A stretch of 64,000 nt of DNA from JAIBBV01 sp044347745 (lineage in GTDB: Bacteria > Bdellovibrionota_C > UBA2361 > JAFLCA01): NCBI GenBank assembly GCA_044347745.1, contig JBIKUD010000003.1, positions 57,106 to 121,105 of the forward strand, written 5' to 3'. Of this stretch, positions 25,213 through 33,943 are shown in pieces. A program made the position numbers and the translations under genes. The notes beneath the pieces are model-generated. The model worked only from the letters and a program-made list of their open reading frames with translations. It did no database searches and was not told the DNA's origin. The first letter of the stretch is position 1; the number at the start of each line of letters is the position of its first letter.

Positions 25213-26103
25213 ATGGAAATTCTTCCTCAACTTTTGGTCAACTCTCTTATCACCGGCAGTATCTACGCATTAGCGACCTCTGGCTTAGCTCTTACTTACG
25301 GATTGTTGCGTGTGCTTAATTTTGCGCACGGACATTTTATGATGGTAGGGGCCTATATCTTTTTTGCTTTGCACAATCAGCAGGGGGTGTCACTTGCCGC
25401 AAGCTTCCTCCTGACTGGAATCGCCATGCTATTTCTGAGTTTAATCACCATGCGGGTTTTTGTTTTGCCGTTTGCACATTCAGGGTTTGTGCTTACTTTT
25501 GTTTCTACGCTTACTCTATCAATAATGCTTGAATCTTTGGTGTCACTGTTTTTTGGCGTTAATGTGCGTGCGATACATATTGGCGCAGCAAATCAAAGCA
25601 TAGAGTGGCAGGGAATTTATATTACCCCGATTCAGTTGGGAATTATCTTTCTGGCGATTGGGTACGTAGGATTCCTTTCTTTCCTTATGCACCGTACCCC
25701 GTTGGGGCGCAAAATTCGCGCGCTGCAGCAATACACTCCGGCTGCTTCGGCTTTGGGAATTCCAGTGCAGACTCTTCAATATCTAGTCTTTGGATTAGCT
25801 TCGATTTCCGCTGCTTTGGCAGGTATTCTTATCGGATTAGAAACTAATATTCAGCCCTTGATGGGGGACAGCTACACCATAAAAGCATTTGCGGCCATGA
25901 TTCTTGGTGGGCTGGGCAACATGTGGGGTGCAATTCTGGGTAGCTACCTTCTTGGGATAGTCGAAAATTTGAGCATAGGATTGAGTTTTGGTGATTGGTA
26001 TCTGCCCTCCGGATATAAAGATGCCATAGCTTTTTGTGTGGTACTTGGAGTCCTATTAGTTTCACCTGGGGGCCTTATGGGGCGAAAAGGGCGCCGAGTC
26101 TAG
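25213..26103 (+). CDS. livH: Branched-chain amino acid-type ABC permease LivH
   Basis: This 296-residue inner-membrane permease has about eight hydrophobic segments. It opens with LVNSLITGSIYALATSGLAL, then YGLLRVLNFAHGHFMMVGAY, the hallmark of LivH-type proteins, and later has AFAAMILGGLGNMWGAILGSYLLGIVEN, typical of the conserved cytoplasmic loop that contacts the ATPases. It is the first of three Liv genes. Liv systems carry branched-chain amino acids, urea or amides, and the substrate cannot be told from the permease alone. Confidence 0.9.
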   Translation: MEILPQLLVNSLITGSIYALATSGLALTYGLLRVLNFAHGHFMMVGAYIFFALHNQQGVSLAASFLLTGIAMLFLSLITMRVFVLPFAHSGFVLTFVSTLTLSIMLESLVSLFFGVNVRAIHIGAANQSIEWQGIYITPIQLGIIFLAIGYVGFLSFLMHRTPLGRKIRALQQYTPAASALGIPVQTLQYLVFGLASISAALAGILIGLETNIQPLMGDSYTIKAFAAMILGGLGNMWGAILGSYLLGIVENLSIGLSFGDWYLPSGYKDAIAFCVVLGVLLVSPGGLMGRKGRRV

Positions 26104-26104
26104 G

Positions 26105-26974
26105 ATGGAATATCTTATTCACCTAGCAGTATTGGTGTGCCTCTATTTCATTCTCGCCCAAGCCTTTAATTTGAGTTTTGGAGTGGGTGGATTGTTTAAT
26201 CTCGCGCATGTTGCCAGTTTCGCGCTTGGAGCCTATGTGACTGCGCTGGCATCTATTGAGTTAGAAACTAGTTTTTTTTCTTGCGTCATTCTGAGCATGG
26301 GAGCAGCCGCGCTGTTTTCGTTGCTTCTGGGCGCCATTTCATTGCGACTTGAACACGACTATTTTGCAATTGGCACTTTGGCCTTTGCGTCCTTAGTAAG
26401 TGCTATTCTCATTAACTGGAAAACGGTAACTCGTGGGGTGCTGGGGATACCTGGAATTCCGCGACCAGTCTTATGGGGGCATACTCTGCAGGACAATGGT
26501 AGCTTCCTGCTCTTGGTATTTATTGCAGCACTATTGAGTAATATCTTCTTTTGGATTTTATGGCAGGGCTCTTTTGGGCGAGTCCTTCGAGCCCAGGCAG
26601 AATTTCCGCAGGCATGCACCGTGCTTGGTCGCGAGGTGCGTCTTATAAAGATATCTGCGTTTGCACTGTCTTCTGCCTTTGCGGGATTGGCTGGGCTTTT
26701 TTATGCCTATTACATCAGTTATATTGATCCATCTTCATTCGCGCTCCGAGAAATGATTTTTGTACTGACGATTGTTCTTGTGGGGCGTCCCGGTTCTTTT
26801 TGGGGTTGTCTTTTTTCCGTAATATTTCTGGTGCTGCTTCCCGAAGGCCTTCGGTTTCTTGAAATCCCTTCGCACATCTTGGGCCCTTTACGGCAACTGC
26901 TGTATTCAATTGTCCTCTTTTCGGTATTGCTCCTTCGTAGGCATCACATTTTTCCTAAGCAAAGAGAGATATGA
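26105..26974 (+). CDS. livM: Branched-chain amino acid-type ABC permease LivM
   Basis: This second membrane subunit has 289 residues and about eight hydrophobic segments. Family landmarks are LAQAFNLSFGVGGLFNLAHVASFALGAYV, RTRGVLGIPGIPR-type text (TVTRGVLGIPGIPRP), FGRVLRAQAEFPQACTVLGREV and AFALSSAFAGLAGLFYAYYISYIDPSSF. It starts one base after the livH stop and overlaps the livG start by four bases (ATGA), so the three are co-translated. Confidence 0.9.
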   Translation: MEYLIHLAVLVCLYFILAQAFNLSFGVGGLFNLAHVASFALGAYVTALASIELETSFFSCVILSMGAAALFSLLLGAISLRLEHDYFAIGTLAFASLVSAILINWKTVTRGVLGIPGIPRPVLWGHTLQDNGSFLLLVFIAALLSNIFFWILWQGSFGRVLRAQAEFPQACTVLGREVRLIKISAFALSSAFAGLAGLFYAYYISYIDPSSFALREMIFVLTIVLVGRPGSFWGCLFSVIFLVLLPEGLRFLEIPSHILGPLRQLLYSIVLFSVLLLRRHHIFPKQREI

Positions 26975-27729
26975 GCGAGATTTTAAGGGTTGAAAGGCTA
27001 CAAGCGGGAGTTGGAGAACAACTCATTCTCAACGATGTCTCTTTTACACTTAAGGCCGGTGAGACACTTGGCATCATCGGGCCCAACGGGAGTGGTAAAA
27101 CAACCCTGTTTAATTGTCTGAGCGGTTTTATGCCAGTGTCATCCGGGAAGATCGAATTTCGTCAGGGAGAAATAACACATTCTGCTGCGCACCTTAGAGC
27201 ACGGAAAGGCCTTGCACGCGTATTTCAGAATTTTGGTATTTTTCGCGACTGTACACTTCGTGAAAATATGCTTATCGCCCTTGAGTCGTCGACTCCGCTT
27301 TGGCGCAGCGTATTCCCCTGGGGTAGTACCCTTAAAAAGAATATTGACGCTTCCGAGATATTTTTAAAGCAGATTGGGCTTGAGGCTCAGGCTGATAAGA
27401 AGGCATCTAGCCTCTCAGGCGGACAAATGCGCCTTTTAGAAATTGCCAGAGCTTTGGCATTTGGGGCGGAATTGCTGCTGCTTGATGAGCCGACTGCTGG
27501 AGTTTCTCCAAAAATGAAGGGGCAGGTGGCCGAGCTATTAAAGAAAGTTCAAGCTTCCGGTAAATCTATAGTAGTTATTGAGCATGATATTAATTTTATC
27601 CAATCTTTCTGTTCACGGATCTTAGTGCTCGATGGAGGGAAGGTGGTGCTCGACGATACGCCTGAAATTGTGAAAGCCAGTCCTTTGCTCGCTGAAATAT
27701 ATTTTGGTTCGGGGCCCATACACCAATAA
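26971..27729 (+). CDS. livG: Branched-chain amino acid-type ABC ATPase LivG
   Basis: This 252-residue ABC ATPase has Walker A GPNGSGKTTLFNCLSGF, Q-loop VFQNFGIFRDCTLREN, signature LSGGQMRLLEIARAL, Walker B ELLLLDEPTAGVSPK and switch His in VIEHDINFI. The longer insertion between Walker A and the signature and the C-terminal VKASPLLAEIYFGSG assign it to LivG rather than LivF. The partner LivF and a LivK/LivJ binding protein do not follow; a repeat region and a response regulator come instead. A complete transporter must use subunits coded elsewhere or a LivG homodimer. Confidence 0.92.
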   Translation: MSEILRVERLQAGVGEQLILNDVSFTLKAGETLGIIGPNGSGKTTLFNCLSGFMPVSSGKIEFRQGEITHSAAHLRARKGLARVFQNFGIFRDCTLRENMLIALESSTPLWRSVFPWGSTLKKNIDASEIFLKQIGLEAQADKKASSLSGGQMRLLEIARALAFGAELLLLDEPTAGVSPKMKGQVAELLKKVQASGKSIVVIEHDINFIQSFCSRILVLDGGKVVLDDTPEIVKASPLLAEIYFGSGPIHQ

Positions 27730-27742
27730 GAGGTGGCCGGGT

Positions 27743-27770
27743 CCCTTCGACAAACTCAGGGCAAACAGCC
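27743..27770 (+). repeat. CTTCGACAAA-type intergenic repeat, copy 2
   Basis: CCCTTCGACAAACTCAGGGC and the bases after it match the copy at 7810-7833 at 20 of 24 aligned positions. The internal CCCT...AGGG halves can pair, giving a short palindrome. Confidence 0.65.
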
Positions 27771-27852
27771 CAAACCGCTGCCGTGAAAACCGTTCACCTA
27801 ACTTCCAGATTCTGGAATCCGATCCGGAATCCAGTACCGGGACCAGAAAAAT

Positions 27853-27882
27853 TTCACCACCAAGAGCTCGAAGGCCACCAAG
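27853..27882 (+). repeat. TTCACCACxAAG repeat, copy 2 (single arm)
   Basis: This 30-base unit is identical at 25 positions to 7712-7741, which includes the left arm of the 24-bp inverted repeat. Here the inverted partner is missing, so the copy may be a decayed or solo form. Confidence 0.65.
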
Positions 27883-28185
27883 CAAAAAAATCCAAATGCT
27901 TTGCCCCTCTGTGTTTAATTCGGAACTCAGACCTACATCCATTACACAAACACCCCAATTGAAACAGCAGCAAGGCTTGAATTGGCAAATGAAGTTCCTG
28001 CTGTGCAAAAATGGACTGTACGAGTATTGTTCGATGGGTGTAAAATATAATAAGTCCAGTAGGTTAGGCGCTGTGCACAAAATTGCAAATTGCTTTGGGT
28101 CTTAACTGTTCAATTTTGCATCCAAAAATATGCAGCAAGTGTGCGCTGCCTCAGTAGTGTTAGTTTCAGGGGGCAAACGGTGGTC

Positions 28186-29634
28186 ATGAGTGAGTCAAGA
28201 AAGCGAGTATTAATTGTCGACGACGAAGCTGGAATCCGCGATTCGCTGAAGCTTCTTCTCAAAAATAGTTTTGACGTGCACACCGCCGAAGACGGGGCCC
28301 AAGCGCTTACATTGGTAGATGAAATTCACCCCGATCTTATTCTGCTTGATGTGATGATGCCCAATTTGGATGGGGTCGCTACCCTTAAACAGCTTAAAGA
28401 GCGGAGCACAGATATACCCGTAATAATGCTCACCGCGACCAACACTGTAAGAACAGCCGTGCAGGCCATGAAATTTGGTGCGGTGGATTATTTATCTAAA
28501 CCCTTTGAGGTCGAAGAGCTTACCAATTTAATTGTAAACACGCTGGCCATTCAAGAATCGGCTGGGGCTGCGGCTCCAACGGTAATCGGTACCGGCCGTC
28601 GAGGGTTAGTGAGCCCTCCTGCTGATTTCGGCTCGATGGTTGGAAAATCGCCCACGATGACTGAGCTATTTCAAAAAGTAGCCCAAGTAGCTGAGCGTGA
28701 CACTACTGTTCTTATCACCGGAGAGTCTGGCACAGGTAAAGAATTGATCGCGCGCCGAATTCACGAATTGAGTCCGCGTAAGGACGGTCCTTTTATAGCT
28801 ATCAATTGTGCTGCAATTCCAGAAACATTAATTGAATCCGAGTTGTTTGGTCATGAAAGGGGAGCTTTTACGCATGCCATAGAGCGGCGAATTGGTCATT
28901 GCGAGCTTGCCGATGGCGGCACTTTGTTTCTTGATGAAATCGGTGAGTTGAGTTTGCCGGTTCAAGTAAAGATGCTTCGGTTTTTGCAGGAGCAAGAGTT
29001 TTATCGAGTTGGACGATCGAAACCAATTAAGGTAAATGTGCGCATCATCGCTGCCACTAATAAAAATTTGGAAGAACTTATCAAACAAAAGGCATTCCGC
29101 CAGGATTTATACTACCGCATTAACGTTATTGGCATCACACTTCCGCCTTTACGAGATCGATATGAAGATATTCCTGCGCTTGTAGGATATTTCTCCGAAA
29201 AATTTGCCCCCTTGTACGCAGGTAAAAAAATAACGGTGAGCGCCGAGGCGATGGCAGTTCTCATTCAGTATGATTGGCCAGGAAATGTTCGTGAACTTGA
29301 GAACGTGGTTGAGAGCCTCACCGCACTTTGCTCTGAGACCGAGATTAGCGAGCAGGACCTACCTCGTAAACTGAAACAGAAAGCCCAAATGGATTTATTG
29401 CGTCCCCACGCAGAGACTGCGCTCAATTTTGAAGAGGCAGAGCGAGTTTTTGAGACTGAGATGATTCTTAAAGCTCTTAAGAAAACTGGATATGTGCAAA
29501 CCAGAGCTGCTGAGCTCTTAGGCATTAGTCGGCGAATTCTGAAATATAAAATGGATAAATTGGGCATCAGCGATGCACCGGCTTCCAGCTCCGTAGCTCC
29601 GGCCAGCGAAACAGAGCAGAAAATTGACGGCTAA
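28186..29634 (+). CDS. Sigma-54-type (NtrC family) response regulator with a GAFTHA loop
   Basis: This 482-residue regulator has three domains. The receiver is RVLIVDDEAGIRDSLKLLL with phospho-acceptor Asp55 in LILLDVMMPN and Lys in DYLSKPFE. The AAA+ domain has Walker A GESGTGKE (about 179-186), Walker B GTLFLDEIGEL and sensor RIIAATNKNLEELI. A Fis-type helix-turn-helix ends the protein (TRAAELLGISRRILKYKMDK). The loop that contacts sigma-54 reads GAFTHA (226-231) instead of GAFTGA, placing His at the usual Gly. Start ATG 28186 follows a G-rich site; an upstream frame from 28090 has no receiver-like content. No histidine kinase is adjacent. Confidence 0.93.
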   Translation: MSESRKRVLIVDDEAGIRDSLKLLLKNSFDVHTAEDGAQALTLVDEIHPDLILLDVMMPNLDGVATLKQLKERSTDIPVIMLTATNTVRTAVQAMKFGAVDYLSKPFEVEELTNLIVNTLAIQESAGAAAPTVIGTGRRGLVSPPADFGSMVGKSPTMTELFQKVAQVAERDTTVLITGESGTGKELIARRIHELSPRKDGPFIAINCAAIPETLIESELFGHERGAFTHAIERRIGHCELADGGTLFLDEIGELSLPVQVKMLRFLQEQEFYRVGRSKPIKVNVRIIAATNKNLEELIKQKAFRQDLYYRINVIGITLPPLRDRYEDIPALVGYFSEKFAPLYAGKKITVSAEAMAVLIQYDWPGNVRELENVVESLTALCSETEISEQDLPRKLKQKAQMDLLRPHAETALNFEEAERVFETEMILKALKKTGYVQTRAAELLGISRRILKYKMDKLGISDAPASSSVAPASETEQKIDG

Positions 29635-29663
29635 CTGAATACTACTTCTACAAACTTATTAAT

Positions 29664-29963
29664 TTACTTTTTGAAGAGGGCGTCAAGTTGAGCCAAGGCG
29701 TTGTCTTTTTGCTTCGACACGCCTGCCGCTGAAGCGGTGCCTTGTCGGAAAGTGAAGTAATCGCAGAAATTTGAACGATCTTTCTCTAAAACCCGTTCTG
29801 CTTGGCTCTCGGTGCACCCATTGTAGGCATTGGCGTCAAAATGGGCGCAATTTTTACAGCAATGTAAATCGGCCTTGCAATGCGCACATTCATCCTTACG
29901 GCCGACGAAGCCAGCGGTTCCTAGTTGAAGGGCCTTCCCGCACTTAAAACAGTGGTAATCCAT
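29664..29963 (-). CDS. Small zinc-ribbon-like protein
   Basis: This 99-residue cytoplasmic protein begins MDYHCFKCGKALQ and has several Cys pairs: CFKC, CAHC, then CCKNC and a lone Cys in YNGCTE and NFCDYF. That spacing suits two zinc sites. FDANAYNGCTESQAERV and SNFCDYFTF look like a conserved core. The C-terminus is a Lys/Gln-rich helix. I have seen similar short proteins in deltaproteobacterial-type genomes but know no function. It is convergent with the response regulator and divergent from the BrkB-like gene. Confidence 0.75.
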   Translation of the reverse strand: MDYHCFKCGKALQLGTAGFVGRKDECAHCKADLHCCKNCAHFDANAYNGCTESQAERVLEKDRSNFCDYFTFRQGTASAAGVSKQKDNALAQLDALFKK

Positions 29964-30102
29964 GTGCTGAGTCTAACCCAAATATTTGGATTCTAAAAGC
30001 ATATGCAGATTTAAGAATATCCGGTCGATATCAATATCTGTACGACTTTTGCCTGAAAATCGGGTGCTTGAGTCCCTGAGCCTCCCAGGTCATAGTGGGG
30101 AA

Positions 30103-31413
30103 ATGAATCCGCAATCTATGTCGAGCGAAACTTCTGAAATCCACTCAAGCGAGTTGCCGGCCACGGGCCTGCGCCGGGTCTTGACGCAAGCATTGGCTGA
30201 GGTCAAATTTTTTGCTCGGATTTTGATCTCGTCGGCAGATCGGTATTATTGGGATAATGGGTTTTCTCGCGCTGCTTCCTTGGCTTACACCAGCTTGCTG
30301 TCTGTGGTTCCGCTCTTGGCTCTCGCGTTTGGATTGCTGGCTTCTTTTGCGGTTGCCAAAGAACATGTGACGGATGTGCGCCGTTTTATGCTGAAGCAGT
30401 TCGTGCCAGATGTGGCGGCAGTTGATTCTGCATTGGCTTATCTTGCTCGGTTCAGTGAAAGCATTTCGTCGATGAATGTGCTGGTCATTTTTTTTCTTAT
30501 TGTTACTTCGATTCTGCTTCTGAATTCGGTGGAGTATGCCTTAAATGAGGTTTGGCAGGTATATGAACCACGCAGCATTGCGCACCGAGTTGCCATTTTT
30601 TCGGCAATTTTGTTAATTGCGCCAGCCTTGGCGGTTTCGGGGTATTATTTTACTACCTTCCGTGTTCAGCCGTTATTCGCAGATTTTGGCATAAATTCGC
30701 ATTGGCAATGGGTCTATAATGCAATTTTACCGTTTCTTATAGATTTACTCGCTTTTGTGAGTCTTTTCTATTTGGTTCCAAAAGCACCTGTGCGCTTGAG
30801 GTCGGCGTGCATCGGCGCTTTTGTCTCGGCGCTCTTTTTTGCATTTGCAAAAGAGATTTACGCATATTACATCGAAAAACTTTCCACGTACGGAACTATT
30901 TATACCACTTTAGCTGCTATCCCCATCTCCTTACTCTGGCTCTATATCGCCTGGACTATTATTCTGTACGGGGTGGAAGTGAGTTACCAGAGTCAGTATC
31001 TCCCCCGTCAGGGTAAACTGTGGAAGCGCTCGGTGCTGAGTGTTGGTGATGGACAGCTGGTTTTGGCTGTTCAAGCTTTGGCAGTGATTGGGCAGGCGTT
31101 TATGCGGGGACTGCGGCTTCCAAATGATTTAGAATTGGCTGAAAAGCTGGGGTGTAGCACGGTAGTATTAAAGCCAACACTCGATGCGCTTGAACGAGCT
31201 CAGATTCTCTGTCGTGGTGATTCAAGAGATATGCCCCTCACTTTAATGCGACATCCTGAGAGGGTCAGTCTTGGAGAAATTCGTCAGGCATTGTTTGGTG
31301 GGCGTGTTTCGGTGCGTTTCCCGACAGAACTCGAAAAAGTTTTTAGCGCTTATCGTGATTCTGCAACTGCAGAACGCACTTCGCTTGCTGACATTTTAAG
31401 AGGAAATGTGTGA
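30103..31413 (+). CDS. YihY/BrkB family integral membrane protein
   Basis: This family was once called 'ribonuclease BN' but consists of polytopic inner-membrane proteins of unsettled function. From ATG 30103 (GGGGAA just upstream) the protein has 436 residues; a TTG frame from 29986 adds 39 residues without family features. About six hydrophobic segments span residues 60-300, with family landmarks RAASLAYTSLLSVVPLLAL, ALNEVWQVYEPRS, YLVPKAPVRLRSACIGAFVSA and YGTIYTTLAAIPISLLWLYIAW. The C-terminal 110 residues form a winged-helix-like soluble tail (AEKLGCSTVVLKPTLDALERA). Its stop overlaps the start of the first M16 peptidase gene (GTGTGA). Confidence 0.85.
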   Translation: MNPQSMSSETSEIHSSELPATGLRRVLTQALAEVKFFARILISSADRYYWDNGFSRAASLAYTSLLSVVPLLALAFGLLASFAVAKEHVTDVRRFMLKQFVPDVAAVDSALAYLARFSESISSMNVLVIFFLIVTSILLLNSVEYALNEVWQVYEPRSIAHRVAIFSAILLIAPALAVSGYYFTTFRVQPLFADFGINSHWQWVYNAILPFLIDLLAFVSLFYLVPKAPVRLRSACIGAFVSALFFAFAKEIYAYYIEKLSTYGTIYTTLAAIPISLLWLYIAWTIILYGVEVSYQSQYLPRQGKLWKRSVLSVGDGQLVLAVQALAVIGQAFMRGLRLPNDLELAEKLGCSTVVLKPTLDALERAQILCRGDSRDMPLTLMRHPERVSLGEIRQALFGGRVSVRFPTELEKVFSAYRDSATAERTSLADILRGNV

Positions 31414-32639
31414 GTACCTTACAAATTGAAAAACTACCGAATGGGTTAACACTTATTGTTGAGCACATAGGGCATGTTGCCTCGGTGGCTTACGAGCTTT
31501 TGGTTCCCGGCGGAATGTTGACTGATGCCGAGGGCCATGAGGGAACCTGCCTGTTAATGGCCGAAATGTGCAGCAGGGGCGCTGGTCCTTATGATGCGCG
31601 TCAGCTCTCTGATGCCTTTGATTTGCTTGGAGTCTCACACGGCGAAGGTGCTGGTCATGATTGCTTTTCCTTTCGTGGAAATTTATTGGCAGAACATCTG
31701 CCAGAGACGTTACGCCTGCTGTCGCTTATGGTGTTAGAGCCCAAGCTCCCCGATGAAGAGCTTGAGAGCGTCCGCAGTTTGTTTTTGCAAGATTTAGGAG
31801 CGTTGGTTGATCACCCTTCGCGGCGGGTCATGATTGAATTGTCTCAGCGTTATTTTCCGGCGCCCTGGTCTCGGTCTTCTATGGGAACCGAGCAAGGACT
31901 AAAAGCTGCAACTGCTCAGTATATTCGTAGCGAGTTTACTCGGCGCATTCGTCCCGAAGGTGCGGTGCTTTCCATTGCGGGTAATGTTCAAATATCTGAC
32001 GTAAAAGAACTCGTACAGCGGCTCTTTGGCAAATGGACGGGTAAAGGGGATGTTATTCCTGCCTTGGGTGCTCTGCCTAAGCATCGCCAGGACCATATTG
32101 CGTTTGATTCTGCACAAATACAAATTGCGTTTGGGTACCCCTCAGCAGCGGTTGGTCACCCGCGATATTATACAGCGAAAGTAGCCACAGGAGTGTTGTC
32201 AGGCGGAATGTTTGGGCGTCTCTTTATGGAAGTGCGCGAGAAACGAGGCCTATGTTATTCGGTGCGCGCACGGCACTCGGCCACTAAATATTGCGGCGCA
32301 ACCTGGGTATATGCAGGAACAACTACCGAGCGGGCCCACGAAACCTTTAAGGTTACGGTTGACGTGCTTAGAAGTGTACGTGGCACGGTAACTGCGGAAG
32401 AGTTGCACAGAGCAAAAATCGACCTCAAAACGGGTCGAATTATTGGTGAAGAATCTCCCGGCGCACGTGCCTCAGGTAATTCTTCAGATTGGTGGCAGCT
32501 TGGGCGAGTGCGTAGTAATCGAGAAATAATTGAAGGACTTGAATCTGTCAGCGTCAAAGATATTGATGCATACCTCGAAGAGTTTCCAGCTAATTCCTTT
32601 ATGGCTCTTACTCTTGGGGCCAAACCCGTAGAACTTTAA
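31410..32639 (+). CDS. M16 family peptidase-like protein lacking the zinc motif
   Basis: The M16 family uses an inverted HxxEH zinc motif. This 409-residue member has no HxxEH near its start; the equivalent region reads DAEGHEGTCLLMAEM. It does keep the Arg/Tyr substrate-binding segment of the second half (VREKRGLCYSVRARHS). This is the pattern of the inactive partner in two-subunit M16 proteases. Its GTG start overlaps the BrkB-like stop by four bases and the active partner follows 13 bp later, so a heterodimer is likely. No signal peptide is seen, so a cytoplasmic location is likely. Confidence 0.85.
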   Translation: MSTLQIEKLPNGLTLIVEHIGHVASVAYELLVPGGMLTDAEGHEGTCLLMAEMCSRGAGPYDARQLSDAFDLLGVSHGEGAGHDCFSFRGNLLAEHLPETLRLLSLMVLEPKLPDEELESVRSLFLQDLGALVDHPSRRVMIELSQRYFPAPWSRSSMGTEQGLKAATAQYIRSEFTRRIRPEGAVLSIAGNVQISDVKELVQRLFGKWTGKGDVIPALGALPKHRQDHIAFDSAQIQIAFGYPSAAVGHPRYYTAKVATGVLSGGMFGRLFMEVREKRGLCYSVRARHSATKYCGATWVYAGTTTERAHETFKVTVDVLRSVRGTVTAEELHRAKIDLKTGRIIGEESPGARASGNSSDWWQLGRVRSNREIIEGLESVSVKDIDAYLEEFPANSFMALTLGAKPVEL

Positions 32640-32652
32640 GCGAGAGCATTGT

Positions 32653-33873
32653 ATGGCAAAAACTGAGCATTATGTATTGGATAATGGACTAACACTTCTT
32701 TGTGAGCACCTACCGGAGGCTCAAAGTGCTGCTATTGGGTTTTTTGTGCGAACAGGGGCCCGTGATGAGACTCAAAAGGAGTCCGGAGTTTCTCACTTCC
32801 TTGAACATATGATGTTTAAAGGTACGCCCAAACGTTCCAGTGAAGATATTCAGTTTGAACTGGGCAATCTGGGCGCCCAGGCCAATGCCTTCACCTCTGA
32901 AGAGAATACCGTTTATTATTCGGCAGTCATTCCCGAAAATTTTGCGGCGATGCAAGAACTACTCTCAGATATGCTCAGACCTTCACTGGATCCCCGCGAG
33001 TTTGATACCGAGAAGAAAGTTATTCTCGAGGAAATTGCATTGTATCAAGACAAACCCCATTTTTTCTTGATGGAACAAGCAACGCTTGATTTTTTTGCTG
33101 GTCATAAAGCTGGCAATTCAGTTCTGGGAACCAGCGACTCTATTTCAGCGTTAACTCGCGACGAGATGGCAGCCTATTTTTCCAGGCGTTATGCTCCCAA
33201 TAACATCGTGCTTGTCGCTAGTGGCCAATTTAAACCTGAACAATTTGTGTCCGATGCTCGCGAGCTCACTAAAAACTGGGTAAAAGACCTGGCTCCTCGA
33301 GAATTGCCCGCATTTAGTGCAAAGGCGATGCAAAAAGAGTATCGACGCAAAAACTTAACACAATCACACGTGCTGCTCATGACCGATGGTCCAAGTGCGC
33401 AATCCGAGCATCGTTACCCCATGGCGCTCTTATCTATGATACTCGGTGATAGCGGGGGCTCTCGACTGTATTGGGAGCTGGTACATACGGGACTAGTTGA
33501 GTCGGCTGGCGCGTTTGCTGATGAACGCGATGGTTGTGGCGTATTCGGTGCCTATGCAAGCACAGAACCGGAGCGGCTAGGGGAGGTTACCAAAAAAGTG
33601 CAGCAAATATTAGCGACCCCACTCGATTTTAGCGACGAGGACCTTGAGCGTGCCCGCAATAAATTGATAGCGAAATTGGTTCTTGGAGGAGAATTGCCTA
33701 TGGGACGCCTTATGGCCTTAGGGTTAGAATGGAATTACCGCAAGTCTACCACTTCTTTAGCTCAGCTTTTGGCTGAGATTCGTTCGATTGATCGGGCAGC
33801 TATTGAAAAGGCGTTACGCGCCCATCCGCTAAAGGTTTGGGGGGAATTTAGATTGTTGCCTGCTGAAAATTGA
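32653..33873 (+). CDS. M16 family zinc peptidase
   Basis: This 406-residue protein has the inverted zinc-binding motif HFLEHMMFKGT (His48, Glu51, His52) with the third ligand region EKKVILEEIALYQD downstream (first Glu of the pair). The N-terminal half follows YVLDNGLTLLCEHLPEAQSAAIGFFV, the standard M16 opening. In the second half the usual R/Y pair is changed: SGGSRLYWELVHTGLVESAG keeps one Arg-Tyr-type segment in altered form. Paired with the preceding inactive-type subunit, it probably forms a heterodimeric peptidase that digests small peptides. Start ATG 32653 follows a GCGAGAGC site. Confidence 0.88.
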   Translation: MAKTEHYVLDNGLTLLCEHLPEAQSAAIGFFVRTGARDETQKESGVSHFLEHMMFKGTPKRSSEDIQFELGNLGAQANAFTSEENTVYYSAVIPENFAAMQELLSDMLRPSLDPREFDTEKKVILEEIALYQDKPHFFLMEQATLDFFAGHKAGNSVLGTSDSISALTRDEMAAYFSRRYAPNNIVLVASGQFKPEQFVSDARELTKNWVKDLAPRELPAFSAKAMQKEYRRKNLTQSHVLLMTDGPSAQSEHRYPMALLSMILGDSGGSRLYWELVHTGLVESAGAFADERDGCGVFGAYASTEPERLGEVTKKVQQILATPLDFSDEDLERARNKLIAKLVLGGELPMGRLMALGLEWNYRKSTTSLAQLLAEIRSIDRAAIEKALRAHPLKVWGEFRLLPAEN

Positions 33874-33907
33874 GATGGGGCAGCGACCTTAGGAGAATAT
33901 AAAAGGC

Positions 33908-33935
33908 AATAAAAAAGGGAAGCTTTGCTTCCCTT
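33908..33935 (-). terminator. Intrinsic terminator of the D/E-rich gene
   Basis: AAGGGAAGC (33915-33923) pairs with GCTTCCCTT (33927-33935) around TTT. Read on the minus strand, the hairpin is followed by a T run (A run at 33911-33916 on the plus strand), as expected of an intrinsic terminator for the gene ending at 33944. The M16 gene ends 34 bp away on the other strand and may share the hairpin. Confidence 0.8.
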
Positions 33936-33943
33936 ATCGATGA

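Larger units (their letters stand above)
27730..28185. other. 456-bp intergenic region with repeat elements
   Basis: No gene is convincing here. Repeats related to those at 7.7 kb occur at 27743-27770 and 27853-27882, separated by a GGAATCC-rich stretch (27812-27832, TCTGGAATCC then CCGGAATCC). The order of the two repeat types is reversed relative to the first locus. The region must also hold the promoter of the downstream response regulator; I cannot fix it. Confidence 0.55.

Noticed and set aside
27622..28105. Overlapping frames on both strands downstream of livG
   Set aside because: They cross the repeat units and the livG end, have no ribosome site and look like translated repeats.
28090..28185. 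Upstream extension of the GAFTHA response regulator
   Set aside because: The extra 32 residues have no receiver features; ATG 28186 lies right at the first receiver strand and has a G-rich site upstream.
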